Positions 33,060 through 44,097 of a stretch of DNA of 64,000 nucleotides are shown here, in pieces. Both the position numbers and the translations under genes were made by a program. How positions within the stretch are numbered: position 1 is the stretch's first letter; every line of letters starts with the position of its first letter. The notes under the pieces are model-generated. The model saw nothing but the letters and a program-made list of their open reading frames with translations, ran no database searches and had not been told where the DNA came from. This stretch comes from Locusta migratoria. Lineage: Eukaryota > Arthropoda > Insecta > Orthoptera > Acrididae. The DNA lies in assembly GCA_026315105.1 (NCBI GenBank), contig CM048750.1, positions 398,287,002-398,351,001 of the forward strand. The letters are read 5' to 3'.

Positions 33060-34106
33060 CCAGCCGACTATATTATAACCCCATACTGCTTCAACAAGCC
33101 TTTCAGTATAACAATTGGAAGTAGGTAGCAGTGGGAGAAAAGAGTTCGACACCGTACGGGGGATATTGTCTGGTTCACTGACGGGTCGAAATCAGACCAA
33201 GGCGTTAGGGCCGGGGTATACGGGGTGCAGCCAAGACTGGAGGGCGTCATCTCTCTAGGGAAACTGGCCTCAGTATTCCAGGCCGAAATCACTGCCATCA
33301 GGGCATGTGTGGAGGAGAATTTGCGTAGGTGCTACAAAGATCGTAGCATCTATATCTATTCAGACAGCCAGGCAGCCCTGAGATGACTGGCAGCTCCTGC
33401 AACAAGGTATAAAATTGTTGCAGAATGTCACAGGGTTCCGGTGGAGCTAGAGGAAAGCAATAGAGTAAACCTATTGTGGGTTCCTGGCCACTCGGGGATC
33501 AGTGGCATCGAACATGCCGACAGATTAGCCAGGATGGGGGCAGAGACTCCATTTATTGGACCGGAACCTGTCCTGACAATCACCAAGGCAATGATCAAAT
33601 TGGAGCTATGTAACTGACCCAGAAGACAGCACGTAGAATATTGGACCAAAGTCCATCAACAAAAACATGGCAACGTAATGATGCCAAAGCCATGTTTTAA
33701 AAGAAGCTCTGCAATCCTGGGCTTGAACAGGAGAAAGATTAGACTCATGGCTGGATTGCTGATAGGCCATGGGAATTTCACAAATACCTACATACAATGG
33801 GAATAACAGAAGAGGACCCTAAATGTAGGATCTGTGATAACGGTGATGAAACTGCATCACATCTAATCTTCGAATGCATTGCATTGGAGAGTAAAAGGCA
33901 GAGAACATTTGGGACAGCCAGACCCGAAGAAATTGTGTCTAATAAAGAACTGGTAAAGGGACTCCTTGCACTGTTCAAAGGCATTGGTTGGCTTTACTAG
34001 ATATACAGGGAGCGATACCGCACAATAAACTTAGTTTCGGTGCGGGCAGTGGCGGGTTGTACCAAGACTGTTTTGGCTTCCCTGGGAAAATCAAATCAAA
34101 TCAACT
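33060..34106 (+). mobile_element. I/R1-type LINE 3' part: RNase H domain and C-terminus
   Basis: The plus strand (about 33150) reads DIVWFTDGSKSDQGVRAGVY, FQAEITAIRACVEENL, IYIYSDSQAALR then a stop (33384). LLWVPGHSGISGIEHADRLA follows, which is a complete RNase H signature (D, E, D, H/D). After another stop near 33615 it reads KIRLMAGLLIGHG, then CRICDNGDETASHLIFEC, the C-terminal zinc-knuckle-like CxxC...H...C. The element ends in tcaaatcaaatcaa (34091-34104). The reverse transcriptase is not included. Confidence 0.88.
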
Positions 34107-35029
34107 CTGGCCATCACTCCCTAGCCCGCGCAGGATAAGTTGAACGATGAGCAGAAGCGAGTTTTCGTCGGAAACGCCGGGCGAGTTCATTCCTTCGTTC
34201 GGAAGGGGAGGCCGCGTCATTCCACTTCTCCCTGCCGGCCAATGTTGCAAACCCGTGGGATTTGCCCCATATCGTGGGACATTTTGACAAATATTTTTGA
34301 GAAAGGGACAAAGGGATTATTTGCGAAAATTGAGATGAATGTGGGACATTTAGTTGGTGCTGTTGTGTAGCATGCATATCCAATTCCCATTCACAAAGCA
34401 ATAACAAATTAACCTTGTGAAGGTGTCGACTTATTTTTTCTTTTCTCCTCAAGTTCTTCTTTGCCGTGGGACATTTGAGCTTGAGAGGTTGGTGACACTG
34501 GCCGGCCAGTGCACATCGAGTGAGCGCACAGCTCTAAACGGCGTGGCAGCGCTATACGTGCAGGAAGAGTGCTGAATAGTCAGTCACGAAACATTGATTC
34601 CAGTGCAATTAAATTTATGTCAGAAGAGGCAAAAGAGGGGACAAAAGTCCCAAACAAAGTGTCCTTAAAAGAGTGCAGGCTACTTACTGGTAGTTCACTT
34701 CGGCCAATAAAAAAAATCAAAATAGAAGAGGGGGAGAGACGTAAATTAGTTGCTGGTAGTTCTGAAGGTTTATCTACTCCTGGAAAAAGCGGAGTCAAGA
34801 GAAAAGGCCTTACAATTACATGATATTCGTGGACAAGGTGTACAGAGATTGATAAACAATTTACAACTGACAAACTGCGCCCCACAATAAAGTCACTTTT
34901 TCCCGTAATAAGGCAAAATACGTCTTTCAACGAAAATATTTCTTCATGCGATACCTACTTCAAAGGCTAGGCTTCAGGTACATTATTTCTTTTTTTTTCT
35001 TTTAATTTCATTTTAATACTTACATGCTT
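34107..35029. other. Stretch with an 85-codon orphan frame
   Basis: 34150-34215 resembles 1330-1400 (shared repeat). The frame at 34569-34823 is lysine/glutamate/serine-rich (KVSLKECRLLTGSSLRPIKK) with no recognised domain. It may be a fragment of an unidentified transposon protein. Confidence 0.3.
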
Positions 35030-35041
35030 TATTTTTCGTGC

Positions 35042-35199
35042 TCAAAAAATTCAAATGTTTGTTAAGCTTATGGGACTTAACTGCCGGATCATCAATCCCT
35101 AAACTTACAAACTACTTACGAACACACATATCCATGCCCGAGGGAGGATTCGAACATCCGACGCGGGAGGCCGCGCGATCTGCAATGTCGCGCTCCAGA
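35042..35199 (-). mobile_element. SINE family A, head-truncated, with 12-bp TSD
   Basis: The tail and body are clear; the head is diverged and ends at 'cgctccaga'. Flanks are tatttttcgtgc (35030-35041) and tatttttcttgc (35200-35211), one mismatch. Confidence 0.85.
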
Positions 35200-35211
35200 T
35201 ATTTTTCTTGC

Positions 35212-36164
35212 AATTAACGCGCATAATATTTACGACGTGGAGCAAAAAAAAATCATGTTACAAGAAGGAGCTTTGGAACGTTTAGAAGTTTAGAAATATT
35301 CAGTAAATGTGCCGATTATTTAAATTACATTAAATGAAATAGTAGCGTGAAGAGTGTTGACCTCTCATATATGTCCATGAAACAAACATTCGCAGTTCGC
35401 ATACTACGTCCAATGAGTGGAGAGATGGATCAAGTAATACTGTAGAGGCACCAATTAAAAATGACAACGTTTGATGATATAGTATAAAAATAACTGATAA
35501 GGACAAGTAGTTCTACAGACAGTAGGGTATTAATGTGTCTAAAGGCTAAAGGAAACATTTACGTTTCCTGGCCTACAATACTGTAGAACAGAAGAAAGTG
35601 AACATTTCTTTTAAATTTAAACACGTTCTATAATGCAGGACAGAAATACCAACGGTTTTATTAACGCGTTTCATATTGTGGGTGACATAGTATTGTTTGC
35701 GACTGATTGTTTAAGCTCTATCCAGATGACTACTGTACATTGAAGACTAATGAAAATTTTGTTCTATTTGCCAGTTAAACAGAAACACCATACCTTTTGC
35801 ATGCACACCAGTAATACTAACAAATCAGTCCATATCCTGTGTTGCATATGTTACATAACTAACACTTTAAGTAACATGTATTTCGATGTAAGATACGTAA
35901 TGTTAATAAAATGATAAAAATAATGAATTATTAATAACATTGAGTTAAGCAATTGTAAAAAAAGGTATTTTGATGGTATGGTTAGGTAGAGAAGAGAGAG
36001 TCAGGTAGTGGAGGGTAGGCCTCGGATTAGAGCGGTGCTCCACTTCCCCTGCAGCGGATCTCTTCCCCTCTCTGCTCGGCGCTACCCCCACCAGTACCTC
36101 TCTCCCTATGCTTGTCTAGCTGTCTGCGCATCTGTCGGTCAATTTATCCTGTGTGCACTCTACT
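35212..36164. other. AT-rich intronic sequence, nothing recognised
   Basis: No coding or repeat structure until a GC-rich patch at 36010-36120. Confidence 0.3.
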
Positions 36165-36295
36165 TAAACTAACTTAACCTAAGGACAACAAATGCAGCCA
36201 TGCCCGAGGGAGAACTCCAACCTCCGACAGTGTACGACCGTGCGCTCCGCAGCGAGGCGCCTTGGAGCACTCGGCCACTCCACTGCAGCAAAAAT
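36165..36295 (-). mobile_element. SINE family B fragment
   Basis: Minus strand: a head with gagtggccgagtgctccaag, a B-box-like region that is altered (ggttggagttct), then ccctcgggcatggctgcatt and 'gtccttaggttaagttagtt'. It lacks the tail. Confidence 0.65.
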
Positions 36296-37177
36296 GCTTT
36301 GCAATCGCTAAGGATGCTTGGGAATTGCATATACACCCTACACTCTTTTCCTTAATCTCTCCGCCCGTGACTTCCCCCATCTCTACGCCTACTTGTTACA
36401 TTCCCCTTTATCTTGTTAGGGTTCTCTTGGTATTAGCCAGCTGAAACCCAGCGTTCCTCGGGTATTTCACAGACATATATTACTAGTCTGGGAATGCCGT
36501 ATACAGTATCATTGGTGTCACAGAAGTTCCGCCGCCATATTTCCTCACTACAAAACTGGCAGCAGTCATGTGTCTAATTACAGAAAAAAAAGTTACGATA
36601 TGGATGGATTGACGTAACTATGCCGTCTTTACAGTTTTGACGTAATGGTCAATTAGTATGTTGCACATGGCTGTAATTTTTCATACAGTAAACGGAATAT
36701 GTATACAACGAGTTCCTATTTTTATTCATTTGTTATCAATTTCATACAACTTCGGCTTTTCTTGCAGTAGTATGGTCGTTATGAAAGTGCTATTTGTCCT
36801 GGTTAACACATATCTATTCTTTTGAGTGTTGTTACGCAATGTACATTGTGCTCCGACAAATACTTTAATAAGCAGCGTTATTTGCTGTTTTTATTAATCT
36901 ATTGCCAGTTTCGATTAACTTTGGCTGTTCTTTCAGTAGTATGACTGATACACTGTTCTAAATGTCATGGATCACACACATCTTGATAAATCGTAATTTT
37001 TTACGATAACTAGTCTGCTTCAACTTTACATAAAATGTTCTGCCCGTAACACGATTTTACGATAAATGTGTTAAATACATGTACAACAATAGTATTATCT
37101 CGAATGCGGAGCGTGTTTAAACCAACTAGTAAAGCTTAAGACGTCATTGCGCGTTAGACGATCATGGTAGTATCATA
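36296..37177. other. AT-rich intronic sequence, nothing recognised
   Basis: Two similar passages (36740-36830 and 36900-36990, both with 'ttggct/ttcggctttt..tttcagtagtatg') suggest an old local duplication. Otherwise featureless. Confidence 0.3.
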
Positions 37178-37382
37178 GCCGCGGCAGAGCGGCCGAGCGC
37201 ATTGAGGCGCTATGCTACGATGCGCGAGACCATTCCCCGTCGAGGGTTCGAATCCACCCTCGGACACGGATGTTTGTGTCGTCTTTAGTATAAGGTAGTT
37301 CATAAGTAGTTTGTAAGTTTAGGGACTGATGACGCCGCAGTTAAGTCTCTTGAACTTTACAAACACTTTAACATTTTTGAAC
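37178..37382 (+). mobile_element. tRNA-headed SINE, A-type body with a divergent head
   Basis: Head gccgcggcagagcggccgag, B box gggttcgaatccaccctc, body 'gtttgtgtcgtctttagtat' and tail 'ttagggactgatgacgccgc'. No clear TSD. Confidence 0.8.
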
Positions 37383-37996
37383 AAGTCGTGGGGATGGGTA
37401 CCGCCCCTCTCCCTTCTGGGGCTTGCTAACGCCCGGGAGTGTACTTCATTACGAGACAGTGTGATACTGCAAATACATGCCACGTTCATCACGTGATTAT
37501 TGTAATTGTGAAACAGCATGCCAGGCAGGGAGGCAGCTGCGAGTTGTACTGTGCCAGACGAGCCACCAGCAGCCGGTCTTCCCCGGCGGTCGGTAAGACC
37601 CAGTTGGACAATGCACAACAGACGGATATCGATAAACCGAACCTAGAGGATCTGACCCGAAAGGGAAGTCTCTTAATGGACGCTCCGGCAGATTCTCAAC
37701 TGCCGGACACTCTCGCAACCTACAATTGGAGGGAAGATGAGACTGAGATTCATTATTTCTGAGTGCATCTAAGATGTCAGAAAATTAGGCGCTTCCTCAC
37801 GAACCAACATTATTTTTAATGTCTTGAAAACTAGAACAGTTAATGTACACAGTATCTGAAGATAGAAAAATTAAAATTACATTTGAATGCGTCAAGTGAT
37901 TTCAACAAACTACGTATTAGATGACAACTTGGTACCTCTAGCTGTCATCTCGAAAGTAACTCACTCGTATCTATTTATTTAAGCATTTATTACACT
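37383..37996. other. Stretch with a 107-codon orphan frame
   Basis: The frame at 37439-37762 (+) ends acidic (DIDKPNLEDLTRKGSLLMDA) but has no recognised domain. Equally open minus-strand frames overlap it, so I do not call it a gene. Confidence 0.25.
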
Positions 37997-38290
37997 TGAA
38001 ACTTCCTAGCATATTAAAATTGTGTGCCGGAACCGGGCCTCTAACTTGGAACCTTTGCCTTTCGCGGGCAAGCGCTCAACCTCTGAGTATCCCAACACGA
38101 CTCAGAGCTCCCCCACACAACTTCAATTCTGCCAGTACCTACGCTGTGAGTCGTGTCGGGATAGCTCAGAGGTAGAGCCCTTGCCAGCGAAAGACAAAGG
38201 TCCCAGGTTCGAGTTCCGGCACACAATTTTAATCTGCCAGGAAGTTTCATATCAGCGCGCACTCCGCTGCAGAGTGAAAGTTTCATTCTG
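37997..38290. repeat. Inverted pair of a tRNA-like SINE
   Basis: The right copy (about 38140-38290, +) has an A box in tagctcagaggtagagc and a B box in ggttcgagttcc, then 'ccggcacacaattttaatct' and 'gccaggaagtttcat'. The left copy (37997-38110) is its inverse with moderate divergence. They face each other around a ~30-bp spacer. This is a tRNA-derived repeat, not a functional tRNA: no complete cloverleaf. Confidence 0.75.
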
Positions 38291-38829
38291 ATTTTTTAGA
38301 CTTGTTATAATAATCTGTTGTCGATATATAGTCAGATCATCGTATCCTCACAGTAACTCTGGAACAGCAAGATGCACGATACGCACCTCTTATCCTCATG
38401 TTCATGTAACTATTTTACAAAAATATGTGTATATTGCCAGAACTTTACGAAAATGTTGCGTAGTATGAGCGATCAAAGTCTTGAAGGCTGCTGTATTATT
38501 TATTTATTTCATATATTGTCTGTACTGCTGATAAGTAGTTCCAGCACGAGGGAATGTTTATAACTTTCCTATTTAATATTGTCAAAATGTGAACTGAGAC
38601 AAGTTGCTCCCCTTACCCGATTGGCTGTCGCTCACACTCGGCTGGCGCGCCTTCCCTTTCTGAACACGGACAGCAGCCTCACGGATGCCACGTGGACGTC
38701 ACGTGTGTCCGACCGGCAGCCACTGCTCGTCACTATCGCCTGGTACGAGGTCATAAGGCTCTCGACGGTTCGTGTAAATGGAGTCCAGGCACTAAAAGTT
38801 TAACTGGCTGCATTTCTCTGTATTTAAGC
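38291..38829. other. Non-coding stretch, nothing recognised
   Basis: No domain or element ends were seen. 38600-38800 is GC-rich without a coding signature. Confidence 0.3.
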
Positions 38830-39579
38830 CAACAGTTTATCAGATTCGGAAGAAATTAGATGTGGTGTTCCACAAGGATCCATCTTAGGGCCATTGCTTT
38901 ATATTGTGTACGTTAATGACCTCTCATCACTTACACTGCCAAAAGCAGAGTTAGTTTTATTTGAACATGATTCAAGTATTGCAATAAGTAGCATGTGGAG
39001 CTTAGTTTTAGAAAGGATGCTAATGGTATTTTCATTAACATTAATAAATGATTTAAAGCCAACTCATTTACATTAAACTTTGAATAGACTCCCTACAGGC
39101 AGTTCAGAACAAGTAAGAGATTCCCCTTCAGTATAGGCATAAAGTATGGAGAACAGCAGATAGAAGAGGTTGACAGTATAAAATTCCTGGGATTGCAATT
39201 TGATAATAAATTCAGTTGGGAGTTGCACCACCGCAGAACTGCAGAAACGACTTAAGAAATCTGTATTTACGAGTGTTAGCAGACATAGGAGACATAAAAA
39301 TAACAAAGCTTGCATACTTTGTTTACTTTCATTCCATAATGTCATATGGTATAATATTTTGGGGTAACTCTTACCAGTCAAGCAAAAGTTTACAGAGTCC
39401 AAAAACGTGTAATACGTATTATTTTTGTTGTAAATTCACGGACATCTTGCAGAAGACTCTTCAGAGAACTGGCTATATTAACTACTGGCTCTCAGTATAT
39501 TTATTCCTTAATGAAATTTGTCATAAATAATATATATCTTTTCCCAACAAACAGGTCTGTTCATACCTACAATACTAGA

Positions 39580-39636
<57 letters not shown>

Positions 39637-39967
39637 GATCTACATAAGGACTTAAAAGAACTTCAAAAAGGGGTCCACTACTCAGGAACATCCATTTTCA
39701 ATAATTTACTAACAACCACAAAAAATTTAGCTACAAATAAAGATCAATTTAATAGGAGCTTGAAAGACTTTCTAGTGGCCAACTCCTACTCCAGAACCAA
39801 ATGATGCATATATCTGTATTCATACTATTAGTATTATTATATTATCAGCGTGTAAAAATTGTATGTACCTGTATTAGTAACATTATATTATCAAGTTGTA
39901 AAACAAAATTGACATAATCCACATACACGAGGATCACCTCTACGAACCAACTCATCTAATCTAATCT
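38830..39967 (+). mobile_element. Jockey/CR1-type LINE, 5'-truncated, with a GA tract in its frame
   Basis: The reverse transcriptase starts at EEIRCGVPQGSILGPLLYIV and YVNDLSS. The catalytic FADD is replaced by FEHD. The C-terminal part reads NNIYLFPTNRSVHTYNTR, an Arg-Glu run from the GA tract, then NDLHKDLKELQKGVHYSGTS and FNRSLKDFLVANSY, the usual end of this LINE type. It finishes in catctaatctaatc. Several frameshifts lie between. Confidence 0.85.
39577..39633. repeat. (GA)n microsatellite inside a LINE frame
   Basis: About 28 GA units (one interruption, gtga) translate in frame as Arg-Glu between HTYNTRES and NDLHKDL. Confidence 0.95.
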
Positions 39968-40049
39968 TTTAGTATCTGCGGCACTGTATGTGGTGGTACA
40001 GAAACTTTTGTAGACCAGAGCACTTGCTTCTCAGGGTTGACAACAAGTT

Positions 40050-40372
40050 TGACCAAGACGTTGCAATGGAAAGCTTCAAAAATAGTTTGATAATCGCGTT
40101 TGACAAACAAGTTTAAATAAGAGTATGACGAAATGTTTCCAAAATAGGTTTGTCCAAGAATTTTACCTACAAGTTTTTCAAACAAGTTGGACCAACAAAT
40201 TTGGCAACTGAGGAAGTCCGAGTTTCGCCAACAAGTTTGTCAAACGAGTTTGAGGAATGTGTTTGATCAGCAGTTTTACCAACAAATTTAACAAACAAGT
40301 ATGTGAAACATGTTTGATAATCGTGTTTTAGCAACAAATTTAACAAACGAGTTTTAGCATCCCGCCGACGCT
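40050..40372. repeat. Degenerate short-period repeat (about 25-30 bp)
   Basis: Variants of 'acaaacaagttt' and 'caacaaatttaacaaac' recur at irregular 20-35-bp spacing, with gtttgataatcg-type linkers at 40085 and 40312. Because aaacttgttt and aaacaagttt both occur, neighbouring units can pair. Confidence 0.65.
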
Positions 40373-41785
40373 GCACCAAATGCCAGGCCTCGGGCTACTT
40401 TGGCTTCATTACTTCTGCCCAGAGGGAAACAACTAGCAAGCTAGTATTGAGTATGAATCACTCGGGTTGAAACTGGATGCAGCAGACGGCTTTGCACTGA
40501 AAATGAATGATCGTGTAGAGTTTTTGTTGCCCCATCGATGTTGAGCCTCCCGCTGCAAGTCTTTTTATTGACGCCACTTCGGCTATTTGCATGTGGATGG
40601 AGACAATGATGGACGTGTTGACGAGGATACGTATCAGGTCAAACACGGCGGTCGGCGATGCTGTCTTCTTAGCTGCAGTCATCCATGTCGATGACGGGCC
40701 AAGTACAGCGCATTAAAACGAATTGATGTAGTGCCCGGTTATAATTGTAACTTCGCCATCCTTCTAGTTGTATGCGTGCACGGCCGGATAAGTGGAACGC
40801 CTGGCAGCTTTGATTGAAACCGTCGGTGACTTGACGTCGTCGCGTGACCCCCATTACTTGTGACAGTCTGCTTCTCGGTATTTCAGTCTGCAGGGCGCGG
40901 CCGGCACGCGAACGCCTCGAGGACAAACTGGAATCGGCGATGCAAATGAATGCGGCGATAGCGGCAGCTGACGCACTTGCGTGCCGCAGGCGTTATGGAA
41001 ACCCTGGTGACGCGGACCTCGACGTGACGCGCGGCGTAATTTTAGCGCAAGGCTGCGGCCGGCCAGTGCCCACCTGTCACCGTGGCGGCGCGTGAAGAAA
41101 GTGAATAAGTAAAATAAAAAGGGTTGTTAAACTGTCGAGGGGAAACGACGCTTCTAACGTTGGCGTTGGAGCTGGTAGAGACGCCAGCTCCTGGCTACTC
41201 GAGCTCTAGCGGTTACGCACGAATGGTTCCGAAGCAGAGACAATGAAGCTACTGCGCACCTCGCCTTGCGCATGTCCAAATCCTCCGCCCTTCATATTTG
41301 TTTTTGGCGCATTGAAGAGTCATCAGAAACACGTCATATTTGGTAAAATAGCTCATAACGATAAATTAAAGACACATCAACTGTAGAAGCCTTCAGAAGA
41401 TCCTGTCACGATTACTAATGAAGTATCTACTCTCCACGTAGGAAGAATTCCGTCTGGTTAGTGGCATTGCTCTGCCCTGTCGAAGAGACTAAGTTAGAGA
41501 CCGAATGCGAGCAATTTTTTTAAACGCGATCTTCATTTTTACAGATGCGGGAACAACAATGAGGTTTCTATTGTTACTTGCCACATATACTTTGGACGTT
41601 TTTGCAAATGTGTCGTGATGTTCAGGGTAAATGACATACTCTTCGTTGTAACAAATATGTAACCATATATACATGTAGCGTCTCTTCCGAAAGAACAGAC
41701 GTCACTTCTGATCCTGCAGTAGTTACTCTTTCATATTCACAGGATATATGACACCAAATGCGCATGGGCAAAGCTGAAAATGTGT
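40373..41785. other. Non-coding stretch; GC-rich 40740-41090
   Basis: The frame at 40844-41095 (+) lies in GC-rich DNA (RARPARERLEDKLESAMQMN) but shows no domain and no splice context I trust. The rest is featureless. Confidence 0.3.
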
Positions 41786-41787
41786 AC

Positions 41788-41865
41788 CCAGGTGGGATTG
41801 GAACCCGGGTCTCCTGCTTTCTAGGCAGTTGCGCTGACTATTACACCACTGGGGACACAGTGATC
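41788..41865 (-). repeat. tRNA-like sequence, probable SINE head or pseudo-tRNA
   Basis: Minus strand: tccccagtggtgtaatagtc, an anticodon arm ctgc-ctagaaa-gcag, a B-box-like gggttccaatccc, and ctgggta pairing with tccccag at 6 of 7 positions. The loop would give anticodon AGA (Ser), but the long variable arm of tRNA-Ser is absent, so it is not a normal tRNA gene. Confidence 0.5.
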
Positions 41866-42138
41866 ACCGCACCCGCAAGGACTACCTAAGCACGCCTTCC
41901 GTGAGACAGCTGGGTACACATGCGCCCATGTGTAAAATGTTTCAAAACGTGTGGGGCACAGCAGCCTTTGCGCATGCGTAAGATTAGCAGCATGCTGGCT
42001 GCTTGTTTTGTCACGTGATCCGGAGGTAGCTTGTCTCTTCATCGTGACAGATTCATTTTGTTGCAGTCACTTTCAGTGTAATCAGTTACTTACTGTGTTT
42101 TAGTGCTCATGTGCATAGTCATGTTCTTTGTGTTTATT
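41866..42138. other. Non-coding stretch before the next SINE
   Basis: It follows the tRNA-like block and may be the body of the same repeat. No other copy is in the window for comparison. Confidence 0.25.
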
Positions 42139-42149
42139 ATTAAAGAAAA

Positions 42150-42345
42150 CCGCGGTGGCCGAGGGGACTGAGGCGCTCCAGTCACGGTCTGCACGGCCAT
42201 TACGGTCGGGGGTTCGAATCCCCCCCTCGGGCATGGATATTTGTGCCGTCTTTAGTGTAAGGTAGTTCATAAGTAGTTTGTAAGTTTAGGGACTGATGAG
42301 CCCGTAGTTAAGTCCCATAAGTTCTACGAACATTTGAACATTTTG
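42150..42345 (+). mobile_element. SINE family A with exact TSD
   Basis: The head starts at ccgcggtggccgagg (its first few bases are missing), then B box, body and tail. A perfect 11-bp duplication, attaaagaaaa, lies at 42139-42149 and 42346-42356. Confidence 0.92.
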
Positions 42346-42356
42346 ATTAAAGAAAA

Positions 42357-42894
42357 ATGAACAAAGCTCAGTGTCTTATAGACATAAATTTGTCAGCTTT
42401 TAGCTTGGAAGAAAAGTGAGAAATACAGAAGCTTGGTAGGCCGACGCCTCAGGTCGAGTTGAAGCAAGCGCAAACAAGCCGAGGTAAGAAATTCTGCAGA
42501 ACGAAAATATATCCAAAGTGGTGGGGGGGGGGGGGGGGGCAAGCCAGGCGCTTTCTCCCGGCGCCACAAATTGTCTCTTCTCTGGAAAAAGTGACCCCCA
42601 GTCAGCTGAAACGCTAGCCGCTTCTGCCTGCGACCCAACACCCCTGCTTGATACGCCGACTACGAAACACTTAAAAGGCTGCGCATGTCTGCTTCGTAGC
42701 GATGCCAATTGTCGTACTTCAGAACTCCGCCGGTAAATGTCTCCTGATATTCCAAACTGTGTATTCCCGGTTGGTAATCTTAGAAGAGTTTTTTAATGGT
42801 GGGGGTGTGTATTTTTTCTCTTGAACAGGGGTAATCTATTCTTATGTCGAATTAATAAAAAGAAATTGTCGAATGTATGTGAGTGCATCACTTG
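42357..42894. other. Non-coding stretch with a G18 run
   Basis: 18 G at 42522-42539. Flanking ORFs are proline- or glycine-rich artefacts. Confidence 0.4.
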
Positions 42895-43215
42895 AGAACG
42901 GATTTACCGATTTGGTGATCTTTCTTTGATGTGTTCGTAAGTCTCACGACAAGGTTTGTATGAAGGAAGATTATTGAATAATCTACCGGAAAATTGACAA
43001 AATTTGAGAAGTGAAAGTGCGTATGTCAGTGTGTTCCCGAATAAATTTTTAAGCCATGCAACCTTAGCTTGTACTGCAGGGTGGCTTGGAGTAGACTTTG
43101 TAGGCAGACCATCTGTAAGAAAGGATCGACCGGTTTGGCTGATATTCTTGTTGTGGTGTTCGTTAATTGCCAAGGAAAGGTTTGTATGAAGGAACAGGTT
43201 TAGAGTATCCGCTAG
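42895..43215. repeat. Two direct copies of a ~100-bp repeat
   Basis: 42895-42985 and 43125-43210 share the order 'accgatttgg', 'tgttcgtaa' or 'tgttcgttaa', then 'aaggtttgtatgaaggaa'. Spacing is about 230 bp. Confidence 0.6.
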
Positions 43216-43219
43216 AAAT

Positions 43220-43221
<2 letters not shown>

Positions 43222-43271
<50 letters not shown>
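43222..43271. repeat. Poly(T) tract of 50
   Basis: An uninterrupted run of 50 T, preceded by a direct-repeat copy and followed by taaatgaaaatctc. Confidence 0.95.
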
Positions 43272-43275
<4 letters not shown>

Positions 43276-43505
43276 GAAAATCTCAATAAAAGAGATGTGA
43301 CTGGCAGTTCCATTGTCTATCACTTCGTTCATGAAACCTTCCATTATGTCGACAAGCGACCATACGTTGGCATGCAGCTATATGACTATAACGTCACAAT
43401 GGTCGAGCTTGCGTACTTTTTACCTTTTTTCATGTGGTTTGTGCTGTATATATGTATTAATATGATTTGTACTCCTTGTAGATATTGTAATTACGTGCTT
43501 CAAAC

Positions 43506-43708
43506 AAAAAAAATGTTCAAATGTTTGTACAACTTATGGGACTTAACTGCGGGGTCATCAGTCCCTAAGCTTACAAACTACTTATGAACTAGCTAAGACT
43601 AAAGACGGCACAAATATCCATGCCCGAGGGGTGATTCAAACCCCCAACCGTAGTGGCCGTGCTGACCGTGACTGGAGCGCCTCAGTCACCTCGGCCACCG
43701 CGGCCGGC
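43506..43708 (-). mobile_element. SINE family A
   Basis: Complete minus-oriented copy, head at the right (ccaccgcggccgg). Flanks are tgcttcaaac (43496-43505) and tgctttaaac (43709-43718), one mismatch. Confidence 0.92.
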
Positions 43709-43750
43709 TGCTTTAAACATCTAAAATGTAATTTTTCTTCTTTCATACCA

Positions 43751-43787
43751 CAGATCTGATGATGATGTTCTCGAAACGCGTCATGTG
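43751..43787 (+). ncRNA. Hammerhead-ribozyme-like motif (degenerate)
   Basis: Core CTGATGA at 43756-43762, a short remnant of stem II (tgatgttctc), GAAAC at 43773-43777, and the cleavage triplet GTC at 43780-43782. Upstream cagat can pair with downstream atgtg at 4 of 5 positions as stem I. The stem II hairpin is largely lost, so cleavage is unlikely. Confidence 0.45.
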
Positions 43788-43984
43788 AAATAAAGCTAAT
43801 TGCGACCGAGATTTTTCAAAAAAATTTCATGCACGTTCCACTGTCTCCCACTTCCATTAAAAAAAAAAAAAAAGTGACGTTTAATTTGTTAGTTCTACTG
43901 AGGCATGTTTTCATAACATTAACATAATCCGCGTTGAATAATGATACAGTCAAACCTCTATATATCGAATAGGCGGACATAGTA

Positions 43985-44097
43985 CAACAAATACAGCCAT
44001 GCCCGAGGGAGGACTCGAACCTCCGACGGCGAGCAGCGGTGCGTTTCGTAGCTCGACGCCTTGGAGATCTTGGCCACCATCCCGCGGCCCGTATTTT
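43985..44097 (-). mobile_element. SINE family B fragment
   Basis: Minus strand: cgggccgcgggatggtggcc head, B box ggttcgagtcct, ccctcgggcatggctgtatt. It is truncated before the shared tail. Confidence 0.7.

Larger units (their letters stand above)
43300..43860 (+). mobile_element. Penelope-like element 3' end, split by a SINE
   Basis: Non-coding. Around the nested SINE the sequence runs to 'ctgatgatgatgttctcg', 'aaacgcgtcatg' and 'aataaagctaattgcgaccg', which resembles the terminal hammerhead and 3' end of PLEs. No reverse transcriptase is attached. Assignment rests mainly on the hammerhead-like block. Confidence 0.5.

Noticed and set aside
40844..41095. Possible GC-rich host exon
   Set aside because: No domain, and no acceptor/donor pair I could defend.
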